From Theodoxus fluviatilis (lineage: Eukaryota > Mollusca > Gastropoda > Cycloneritida > Neritidae), in NCBI GenBank assembly GCA_034096865.1, contig JAWQFJ010026695.1, positions 5,001 through 15,000 on the forward strand: 10,000 bases of DNA. Direction: 5' to 3'. The position numbers and the translations under genes are program-made. Shown here piece by piece: positions 1 through 7,405 of the stretch; the stretch's first letter is position 1; every line of letters starts with the position of its first letter. The notes beneath the pieces are model-generated. The model saw only the letters and a program-made list of their open reading frames with translations. It did not search any database and had not been told where the DNA came from.

Positions 1-58
1 TGTGACGATCGCCAGGGTTTCACGAGTTTGGTGGGAAAAGTGTGAGCTGAGGCGGATC

Positions 59-92
59 GAGTGTGTGTGTGTGTGAGTGTCACTGTGTGTGT
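59..92. repeat. GT/CA microsatellite, short and interrupted
   Basis: An alternating GT tract of about 34 bases is broken by GAGTGTCACT in the middle and followed by a short T run. It is a simple repeat with no coding potential. Confidence 0.85.
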
Positions 93-440
93 ATTTTTTT
101 CCTCATCAAGACAGATTTTTGTTCCATCCCTTCCTTACTGAATTTCAATTGTTCTCACTTGGAAATCCTGCCGTATTGTAAAACTTGAGCTGCTCGTTTG
201 CCTCTTATAATGAACTTAATAAACGGTGACACACACAAGCACACTCGAGCCAGCCTCACTCAGCTCGCACTTCATTTGTCACCTCCTCCCACGCTGTCCG
301 TCTTCTTTTGTTTGCTTGGGCTGTGTGTATGCTGCTGTTAATGTATCCGTATCTTGCTGACACCGCTTTTATGATAGCTACCGATTCCCGCTCCGTGAAA
401 TCGGGGCTTTTCTTCGAGGTTTTGCTACCGATCGAGGCCG
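93..440. other. Unique-looking non-coding stretch with one AATAAA
   Basis: There is no reading frame of note and no repeat beyond the flanking GT tract. An AATAAA hexamer lies at 218-223 on the plus strand, after AT-rich sequence that could be the 3' UTR of a gene lying to the left of the window. No GU-rich downstream element is obvious, so that idea is weak. Confidence 0.4.
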
Positions 441-551
441 TGTAGCGTGGAAAATAGTAACCCGTGGAAAACAGTAACGGAAGTCATCGCAGAGTTATCT
501 GCGAGGGACGTGCTTTATGCAATTTACCGCTCCTGCACCTGTTCTTCGCAT

Positions 552-563
552 GGAATATATTCC
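552..563. repeat. 12-bp perfect palindrome GGAATATATTCC
   Basis: This is a perfect palindrome inside the left-only segment (515-737) of the foldback element. It may be chance or a protein-binding dyad; the sequence alone cannot decide. Confidence 0.5.
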
Positions 564-737
564 GACAAACGACGCATTAGTTGCTTTACGAGGTTTTGGT
601 GCATTTGTGTAGTTTAACACATGATGTAGCGTTCAAAAAAGTTTTTCCCCCTGTAAAGCCGTCTCCCCTGCCGGAAATAATATGGGAGTCACCTCCCTGT
701 AGTCTGTTTGTAGTCTGGTTTTATAAAACGCGACCGT

Positions 738-1079
738 TGACTGACTTGGCACGCCCGGGGAGTTATGCTAAGATCCGGCCGCGTAAATATATCTGCGTTT
801 TGTGACAAACGTCTTGCTCGGCGGTACTGTACTCCATGCACCTTAACGGTGCGCGTGATTTGGGTGTAATCTTAAGCTAAACGACGTTCCGAATGTTTCC
901 GACTTCGACCATTTCAGCAGCGCCAATAAACGTCGTTTAGCTTAAGATTACACCCGAATCACGCGCACCGTTAAGGTGCATGGAGTGCAGTACCGCCGAG
1001 AAAGACGTTTGTCACAAAACGCAGATATATTTACGCGGCCGGATCTTAGCATAACTCCCCGGGCGTGCCAAGTCAGTCA
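738..1079. repeat. Inner near-perfect palindrome (151-bp arms, 40-nt loop)
   Basis: Base 738 pairs with 1079 and base 888 pairs with 929, with no indel between. Transcription through it would give a very stable double-stranded RNA hairpin. Positions 767-896 match 4605-4735 of the separate MITE at about 95 percent by eye, with one indel. The loop at 889-928 is unrelated to the MITE after the shared GAATGT. Confidence 0.85.
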
Positions 1080-1361
1080 GGCGGAGTGGCGGGTGCCGTC
1101 TCTTTTTAGAGTGGAATTCTCAGCACGTCCCTCGCAGATAACTCTGCGATGACTTCCGTTACTGTTTTCCACGGGTTACTATTTTCCACGCTACAGGCCG
1201 ACATTTTTTAGGGGAAGTTTAAAGCGGTACGCTATGCGCTTGCGCACTGGGCGGAATCCCCGGGAAATCCACCTCATTCTAAAAAAAATCCATGGACTAG
1301 GTCAATCAGTCCCAGCCTTTCAAGTCAACACCCAGTCTGGGTTCGTGAATCATAGACTCGC

Positions 1362-1416
1362 TGAGTCCAGGACTAGTCCCAGGCTACGCGGTGGTCTAGG
1401 ACTAGTCCTGGACTCA
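1362..1416. repeat. Perfect 18-bp inverted repeat (hairpin)
   Basis: TGAGTCCAGGACTAGTCC at 1362-1379 is the exact reverse complement of 1399-1416, with a loop of 19 nt. Each arm itself holds the 10-bp palindrome GGACTAGTCC. The structure may be the remnant of a small inverted-repeat element or a cruciform-forming site. Confidence 0.75.
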
Positions 1417-1457
1417 AAAGTCCAAGACCAGTGCTCGCGAAAGTCCAAGTTTATGAA

Positions 1458-1666
1458 TTACACCCCAGAGTCAGCACTCGGACCAGAGAGCGAGAACACA
1501 TCAGCCCAGTGCTGACATTTCTCCAATGGCTCTTTGTCTTGGAGACGGTCAATTTTGGACTTGCCGTAATGGTCTACTAATGTGTTCATTGTTTTGCCCG
1601 GCATATCTCCAACACACTGCGCCACAGTGTAAACCCACCAGATGTCTACGCTCTTCTTCAGCTTTC
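1458..1666 (-). CDS. Possible terminal exon, product not recognised
   Basis: On the minus strand a pyrimidine-rich stretch ends in TTTCTGCTGTTTCAG (1667-1681), which is a good 3' splice site. It is followed by an open frame to a TAA at 1458-1460. The roughly 69 residues begin KLKKSVDIWWVYTVAQCVG and continue with a stretch including GKTMNTLVDHYGKSKIDRL. The frame enters in the second position of a codon if the exon starts at 1666. I do not recognise the family. The VDIWW stretch faintly recalls the C-terminal region of SLC12 cation-chloride cotransporters, but the DDGG that should follow is missing, so I do not assign it. No AATAAA was seen just downstream on the minus strand. It could be a chance frame or an exon relic. 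Confidence 0.25.
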
Positions 1667-1844
1667 CTGAAACAGCAGAAAGCAAACAAGCGCAGATGTG
1701 GACAGAGGGAATTTTCCTAAGTTGGGTCTCTTGTCTGGACCGCCCTACGTGTCACACTCCGATCTCTTTGCCAAATGCGTCAAGTGACTCCTGATATTTG
1801 TGCGCCGCAAGCGACTCAGTAGGAGTCGGAACCAACGCTTTACA

Positions 1845-1910
1845 AATGATGATGATGATGATGATGATTGATGACTGATGACTGATGACTGATGATTGAT
1901 GATTGATGAT

Positions 1911-1973
<63 letters not shown>

Positions 1974-2212
1974 CAATGATTACGACGACGACGACGACGA
2001 CGACGATGATGATGATGATGATGATGATGACAATGATTACGACGACGACGATGATGATGATGATGACGACGGCGATGACAATGATTACGACGACGACGAC
2101 GACGACAATGATGATGATGATGATGATGATGATGATGCTGATGATGATGATGATGACGACGACGACGACGACGACGGCGGTGATGGTGACGGTGACGACG
2201 ACGATGATGATG
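1845..2212. repeat. GAT/GAC trinucleotide microsatellite with heptamer section
   Basis: About 370 bp of GAT and GAC triplets. The left part, 1862-1917, is eight 7-bp units of TGATGAT or TGATGAC. It then becomes pure GAT, then alternating GAC and GAT blocks. A module GATGACAATGATTACGAC occurs three times (about 1970, 2027 and 2077), so larger blocks have been copied. In one plus frame the array reads as poly-aspartate with DNDY interruptions; other frames give poly-Met/Thr or, on the minus strand, poly-His. These open frames follow from the triplet composition and are not taken as a gene. Confidence 0.95.
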
Positions 2213-2924
2213 AAGGATTACCGCTAAATCCACCTTCCTGCCATCCATTTATCTACCAGTCTCTGATTCAGGACTATGGAACCGACACGTTGTCTGACAG
2301 CAAAACTTTGTCAGTGAAACACCACACATTTAGAGTGTGTTCTCATGGGCACCACAGCTGTGTGAGTGCAGCTACACGAGGGGAAGCTGCGACCCCATTC
2401 TAGTCCACTAGAGACTTCGCCTGCCGGCGAAAGTCTCTAGCACAGTTCACATCACGTGATGGAACTAATCCGTCCGAAATATTCATAAGATCACACTAGA
2501 GTCTGGTGGGATAGCACTCTTCTCACTGACATATGCCGTTAAAGTAGTTCTAAGACTATTTCCCACAAAACTTGTTGAGGCAATAAACAAGCGTTTATTC
2601 GATAAAATAAAATGTTTGTATTAAAATGGAAACAAGTTTTGACATCTGAATGATTTTTGTAAAAAGGAGAGAAAATAGTATCCAGAACGAACTGTTTTTG
2701 GCGCAGTGCTATAATGCGATGGGTCAAGTCTATAACGCATTCATTGCGAACTGAGCCAGAGTCACTACTGACTCGGGTTCACAGAATGGCTGCGACCCCA
2801 GCCCAGCCACCCTGTCGTCGGCAGCAGCCCTGATGCTCCAAGCAGGAGGGTCTTATTGACTAGACGAACGGCGACTTTTTATCGTTTCACAACCCAGCGA
2901 GCAAGAGTTGTTGAAGACTTCATT
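2213..2924. other. Non-coding stretch without recognised gene
   Basis: Apart from the hairpin at 2408-2440, I see no convincing coding sequence. AATAAA occurs at 2582-2587, inside an AT-rich stretch, with no gene leading into it. Short frames here look random. Confidence 0.5.
2408..2440. repeat. Short hairpin, stem 14-15 bp, loop TGCC
   Basis: CTAGAGACTTCGCC (2408-2421) pairs with GGCGAAAGTCTCTAG (2426-2440) apart from one bulged base. The hairpin stands alone in otherwise unique-looking DNA. It could be the remnant of a tiny palindromic element. Confidence 0.65.
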
Positions 2925-3019
2925 TTTCTTCCTCCTCCCTCCTCTTCCCTCTCATTCCCCCACTCCACCCCCCCACCTCGCCATCCCCCCCCCCCCCCCC
3001 CCCCATCCCCCCCGTCCCA
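2925..3019. repeat. Pyrimidine-rich tract with 20-base poly-C
   Basis: The tract is almost pure C/T on the plus strand and includes an uninterrupted run of 20 C at 2985-3004. The minus strand has G-quadruplex potential. Homopolymer length in the assembly may be unreliable. Confidence 0.9.
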
Positions 3020-3286
3020 ACATTTCGTTGGTTGTTAGAGGTGTTTGTAATCATTTGAAATGGGACGGACCCCTAAACTATAACATTTTTTGCCCCGTTG
3101 TTTCGTAGAGCAGGTTTTAAATAATGAAACACGTGAGAAGGTTTATACAGGAGACAAAGTTTCCCTTGACACAACTGCTCCCACTCAGGGAAACTTGCGC
3201 CTTGGATACAAATGTTGCGGGAAAACTTGTTTCTGTTTCACATTGTCAAACATCCTTTACCAGACAGGTGTCGCGTCAACAACGTT

Positions 3287-4113
3287 CAGTTCAGTCTCTT
3301 AACCCTGAGATGGGTTGTTGAGGCACCACTGATGACTTTCGGACAATCTTCCTCCATCGATCTCTATCCTCTGTGGCTCGCTGTGAGTCAGCAAAGGTCA
3401 AGCCTGTCCACTCTTTGATGTTATCCTCCCACCTCTTTCTCTGCCTGCCTCTCCTTCTCCCACCTGGTACGGTAACTTGCAGGATGGTCTTGGCCAGCCC
3501 ACTGCCTCTTGACATGTGACCGTACCACTTCAGCTTTCTGCTTTTAACGATTGAGAGCAGGTCTTCGTACTGTCCAAATGCTCTCCTGATCCTGTTGCTG
3601 ACTTCCTCATTCGTGACATGGTCATTATATGAAATGTTCAGAATCTTGCGGTAGCATCTCATTTTCAGGGCTCTGTAGTTCAGATGTGAGTGTCCAGGAC
3701 TCGCATGCATACAAGAATACGGAGATGGCCAGCGTGCGCATGAGCCTGATCTTCGACGTGAGAGTGATATTTCTGTCACGCCATATTGACTTCAACTTTG
3801 CCAATGCTGCTGTTTTTTGTGCTATCCTGGACAGTATATCTGGTTTGGACCCTTCATCAGTCACAATAGATCCCAGGTATTTGAAGTTATTCACAGCTTC
3901 CAGTTTTTGACCCTTCACTTTGATTTCCATTTTGAAGCCCCGAGGGTTGCTCGTCATCATCTTGGTCTTCTCGGCGCTGATCTCCATGCCATATGCCTGT
4001 GAGGTCTTGTCCAGGTGCTCGACAAGACTAGTCAGCTCCTCTTCACTTCCTGCTAAACCATCAATGTCATCAGCAAAACGTAAGTTGGTGATCTTTCTGC
4101 CACGAACGTTACA
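3287..4113 (-). pseudogene. 5'-truncated LINE (non-LTR retrotransposon), RT C-terminal fragment
   Basis: This minus-strand fragment encodes the end of a non-LTR retrotransposon polyprotein. The catalytic FADD box of the reverse transcriptase (YxDD-type motif C) is at 4077-4066, in the context LRFADDIDGLAG. It is followed by AEKTK, then FKYLGSIVTDEG, then the tail with FLYACESWTLT, DHVTNEEV, LKWYGHMSRGSG and GRQRKRWEDNIKEW. The tail is typical of RTE-like and related LINEs; the exact clade is uncertain. The frame is open from 4113 (a TGA lies just upstream) to 3625 but homology jumps to another frame near 3671-3682, between SELQ and YRALKMRCYRK, a one-base-type frameshift. The second frame runs to the natural-looking stop at 3291. 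Everything 5' of motif C is absent, which fits 5' truncation during target-primed reverse transcription. AACGTT at 3281-3286 and 4105-4110 may be a short target duplication. The fragment cannot be active. Confidence 0.9.
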
Positions 4114-4546
4114 TCAGGGGAAAAAAATCAGGACGGAAATATCTTCAGTGACACACTGTTCGAGCCTTCATTGCTACATGCATTTGAAATATATTTTCTG
4201 TTTATTACAAGAATATGTATCTTTAATACTAAAGTTATTTTTAGGATTTTGTGAAGGGTGAACATTATTCCCACTTTCGATCGTAACCTACTGAAGACGC
4301 CTCTTGTGTGAATTTAGAATAATGGGAACAGTAGTGGTTTAATACACCAATTTTTCATCGTCATCCAGGGCCCAATCAGCTCTTCATTTTACACAAATTG
4401 ATAGAAGTGATTGTGTTGATAATGATAATAATAATTTCCCATATCAAGCACACCACCACTTCATCACAGATTAAAAAAACCCCACCTTACTTTTAGTTCT
4501 CGAATTCCACTCCATGATACCGGTTATTGGCCGATGAACACTTCAG
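4114..4546. other. Non-coding AT-rich stretch
   Basis: AT-rich DNA without a credible reading frame. A small interrupted AAT tract sits at 4418-4437. I see no other structure. Confidence 0.5.
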
Positions 4547-4775
4547 TTACACACGACGGGTGCTGGACGTTTCGCCCCATTTGCGACATTCGGAACGTCG
4601 TTTAGCTAAGATCCGGCCGCGTTAATGTATCTGCGTTTTGTGACAAACGTCTTGCTCGGCGGTACTGTACTCCATGCACCTTTAACGGTCCGCGTGATTC
4701 GGGTGTAATCTTAAAGTAAACGACGTTCCGAATGTCGCAAATGGGGCGAAACGTCCATGACCCATTACACACGAC
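4547..4775. mobile_element. MITE with 47-bp terminal inverted repeats and 11-bp TSD
   Basis: The element spans 4558-4763 (206 bp). Its terminal inverted repeats, 4558-4604 and 4717-4763, pair over 47 bp with two mismatches; they start GGGT and include GGACGTTTCGCCCC. The direct repeat TTACACACGAC flanks it exactly at 4547-4557 and 4765-4775, giving an 11-bp target site duplication (one base, 4764, lies between the repeat end and the right copy). Long TIRs with a 9-11 bp duplication are characteristic of Mutator-like (MULE) elements, so that superfamily is my best guess. The element has no coding capacity. Its core, 4605-4735, matches the inner arms of the foldback element at 767-896. Confidence 0.85.
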
Positions 4776-5413
4776 ATATCAAAGTAGGACTCCATTGCGC
4801 GTGATTGGAGCCATTAACTAGCACAGATACTACAGAAACTAAAGTGACGGATTTGCAGGTTGCCTTTTTAAAATGTCGTTACAATAATGATAACCCTTGA
4901 GGTGATGAAGAAGCTGAAAACTGCTGCGGAAGCTGCCTCTGTTTGGATTTGGAGGAAACACAAGCTGCTTTTAGGGGTTTGATGTCTTCCACAGTATGAT
5001 TCTCAAGATACGTCCCGGTGGCACATACACATACGTGCTGCTCGGGGCCGGCTGTGCGAGTGCTGCTGGAGCAGGCCCCGAAAACACAAAGACCACAGCA
5101 ATTCAGCTGATAGGGAGGTATCGGTGCAGCAAGGGATGTATGCAATTCTAACACACACCAAAACTTAGTTGAACTTTATTTCCACTTCTAATATTTATTG
5201 TTCGAAGAAGACCCGGGCGAATGATTCCCATACGTTTTGCATGCAATATCCACATAAACGCTCCTACAATATTCTTTGCATAAGTTTATAAAATCCTTTT
5301 GCACAGCTAAATTTCAATGAATTCACTGCTGCGTTTAGCATAGTACGACCTCCAACATTCACTGCAAGAAAATAAAAAGACGCTTACCAAGAAATCGAAG
5401 TATTTCCAGAGAA
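4776..5413. other. Non-coding stretch
   Basis: No recognised gene. An 8-bp inverted repeat TCGGGGCC / GGCCCCGA pairs 5042-5049 with 5074-5081 across a 24-nt loop. The right half is AT-rich. A minus-strand open frame of about 90 codons at 4879-5154 shows no family resemblance and is treated as chance. Confidence 0.45.
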
Positions 5414-5619
5414 TTTCCTCCTTTGCAGAAGATTTCCTCCTTTGCAGAAGGTTTCCTCCTTTGCAGAGGGTTTCCTCCTTTGCAGAAGATTTCCTCCTTT
5501 GCAGAAGATTTCCTCCTTTGCAGAAGGTTTCCTCCTTTGCAGAAGATTTCCTCCTTTGCAGAAGATTTCCTCCTTTGCAGAAGGTTTCCTCCTTTGCAGA
5601 AGATTTCCTCTATTCCAGA
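5414..5619. repeat. 19-bp minisatellite, 10 full units plus one degenerate
   Basis: Units of TTTCCTCCTTTGCAGAAGA (last base A or G) start at 5414, 5433, 5452, 5471, 5490, 5509, 5528, 5547, 5566 and 5585. A diverged partial unit runs from 5604 to 5619. The third unit ends GAGGG. Units 4-6 and 7-9 are identical triplets (ending A, A, G), so recent copying happened in blocks of three units (57 bp). Each unit is a pyrimidine tract followed by TGCAG, which looks like a 3' splice site. Because 19 is not a multiple of three, several frames stay open on both strands; these are not counted as genes. Confidence 0.95.
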
Positions 5620-6060
5620 CGGACGGTTGTTTCAAACTTCTGTCGAACGGCAGAGGAGGAGGTAAAGTACTTCTGCCTTGGGTACAGGCACGGCAACGAT
5701 AGACACCAAGTTAGACTTGTTCCAACAAGTTTATCAAAGCATTTCGACAAGTAATTATCCGCTGCTATCCATAGACAGGCCTACTAGGCAGTTTTTCACG
5801 AAAATCACAGGGAAACCATTCCCACAGAATCTGCTGTCGGCCTACACCTGTCCGCGAACGTGATGTGCTCCATCGACGGTGGGTTGCATTTCCTTGTTCC
5901 TGTCCACTGCAGTATTCACGATGCCATCAACGCGGCCGGCCCTGGATACATAGGATGTCTAAGATTTATTAATGGCACGGTTACATGACAAAATGAGTCG
6001 AACAAAAGAACAAGCGGCCGTGAAAAATATTTCGCCTCCTCGCGTTGTCCCGTAATTACC
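5620..6060. other. Non-coding stretch between two minisatellites
   Basis: No recognised gene or repeat. The last bases before 6061 (CCCGTAATTACC) are a diverged half unit of the following 16-bp array. Confidence 0.45.
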
Positions 6061-6444
6061 GCCATGCGTAACTGGTGCCATGCGTAATTGCCGCCATGCG
6101 TAACTGGCGCCATGCGTAACTGGCGCCATGCGTAGCTGGCGCCATGCGTAATTGCCGCCATGCGTAACTGGCGCCATGCGTAACTGGTGCCATGCGTAAT
6201 TGCCGCCATGCGTAACTGGTGCCATGCGTAACTGGTGCCATGCGTAATTGCCGCCATGCGTAACTGGTGCCATGCGCAACTGGTGCCCTGCGTAACTGGT
6301 GCCATGCGTAACTGACGCCATGCGTAACTGACGCCATGCGTAACTGACGCCATGCGTAACTGCCGCCATGCGCAACTGGTGCCCTGCGTAACTGGTGCCC
6401 TGCGTAACTGGTGCCATGCGTAACTGACGCCATGCGTAACTGGC
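6061..6444. repeat. 16-bp minisatellite, 24 units, no indels
   Basis: Twenty-four consecutive units of exactly 16 bp with consensus GCCATGCGTAACTGGT. Variation is limited to a few positions: AATTGCC in units 2, 6, 9 and 12; GGC or GGT at the end; GAC in units 16-18 and 23; GCCCTG in units 15, 21 and 22; CGCAAC in units 14 and 20. Units 6-8, 9-11 and 12-14 form a three-unit (48-bp) higher-order repeat, and units 14-16 resemble 20-23. The minus strand is open in all three frames, each reading a 16-residue periodic peptide with motifs such as SYAWHQLRMA. This follows from the 16-mer lacking stops and is not evidence of a gene. Confidence 0.95.
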
Positions 6445-6980
6445 GCAGAGAAAAACTAGGAATCCCTTCCACTGCTGGGCCACACTAGTGGACTCGTCCG
6501 AGGAAAGGGGTGCGAAGGTGGTCGTTTAATTCGCAGTGACTCTTACACAGAATGAGAACCAAAGTATTACGTTGTCGCTAGCTCACATCCGCAATCTTGG
6601 ACGGTTATTCCGCCCGCAGAATGACAATAAAGTGCGAGTAATTGACAAACTGGTGTACACAATGCGCTTTCAGCTGAAGAGGGTTACGATGAATACTATA
6701 TTTGCAGCAGTCGTCAAGGCGACTCGGTTGTTTCGAGCAAAAACGACTATGTAAAAACGCAGCCAATCAGATGCCGTGGCCCGCCAGCATAATAGGGTCC
6801 GCACCCCTCTCCTCTGGCGAGTCCAGTAGTGTGGGAGGGCTTCCAAAAAATATGGGCACACCGCCTTGTGCCAATATCGGGAAATGAATTATGCCAAAAG
6901 TCTCTTGTTTTCCTAGCAGGATGTAAATCTTCAAGAAATAAAGGGGTGAGAGAGTTGGACTATCATGATTGGAATTGTTT
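6445..6980. other. Non-coding stretch
   Basis: No recognised gene. Around 6853-6871 GGCACA and TGTGCC pair as a small hairpin flanked by ATAT on both sides. A plus-strand open frame of 72 codons at 6536-6754 has no visible family features. Confidence 0.4.
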
Positions 6981-7209
6981 TCACGCACGCATGCACGCAC
7001 GCACACACACTAACGCACGCTTGCACACGCACGTGCGCATACGCGCGTACGCACACACACATTCACACGCGCGCACACACACATGCACATGCACTCACGC
7101 GCGCACACTCACGCAAATATGCACACACACACATACATACGCATACAAACGCTTACACTCACACACATATGCACGCACACGCACACACACACTCACACTC
7201 ACACACACG

Positions 7210-7259
<50 letters not shown>

Positions 7260-7271
7260 CACACACACACA

Positions 7272-7312
<41 letters not shown>

Positions 7313-7405
7313 ACATGCACACACGAGCGCACACTCACACAAATATGCACACACACACATACATACGCACACACACGCTCACACTCATATGCACACACAC
7401 ATACA
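6981..7405. repeat. Complex CA/CACG microsatellite with internal duplication
   Basis: About 425 bp of alternating purine-pyrimidine sequence, mainly CA with CACG, CATG and CGCG interruptions. Segments 7081-7163 and 7307-7389 align without gaps at an offset of 226 bp and share rare interruptions (CAAATATGC, ACATACATACGC), so a block of the array was duplicated. The GCGCGC- and CA-rich parts favour Z-DNA. Long His/Thr or Cys/Val frames in it are artefacts of the repeat. Confidence 0.95.

Larger units (their letters stand above)
441..1195. mobile_element. Composite foldback (long inverted repeat) element
   Basis: The outer arms are 441-514 and 1122-1195. They are 74 bp each and pair without a gap, with ends TGTAGCGTGG and CCACGCTACA. 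A second pair of arms, 738-888 and 929-1079, is 151 bp each, also gap-free with only a few mismatches (for example TTTGGG against TTCGGG, and GTACTCC against GCACTCC). They enclose a 40-nt loop at 889-928. Between the two pairs the halves differ: 515-737 (223 bp) on the left and 1080-1121 (42 bp) on the right, so the element is not a simple duplication. GGCCG flanks both ends (436-440 and 1196-1200) and could be a 5-bp target site duplication. No transposase is encoded, so it would be a non-autonomous DNA transposon moved in trans. Part of the inner arm is shared with the MITE at 4558-4763. Confidence 0.8.

Noticed and set aside
1458..1666. Assignment of the possible exon to SLC12 transporters
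   Set aside because: Only the VDIWW stretch is similar; the conserved DDGG and following residues are absent.
1903..2403. A 166-codon plus frame with poly-aspartate
   Set aside because: It is the translation of a GAT/GAC microsatellite, lacks a signal peptide, and the non-repeat tail has no recognisable features.
3629..3910. Plus-strand frames over the LINE
   Set aside because: Antisense shadows of the minus-strand reverse transcriptase fragment.
5384..5665. Several overlapping frames on both strands in the 19-bp array
   Set aside because: They come from the tandem repeat, with no conserved start or composition typical of a protein.
5414..6444. CRISPR-like arrays
   Set aside because: The repeats are contiguous with no unique spacers, and the context is eukaryotic.
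5959..6483. Long minus-strand frame of 174 codons with periodic SYAWHQLRMA motifs
   Set aside because: It is the 16-bp minisatellite read through; the other two minus frames are equally open.
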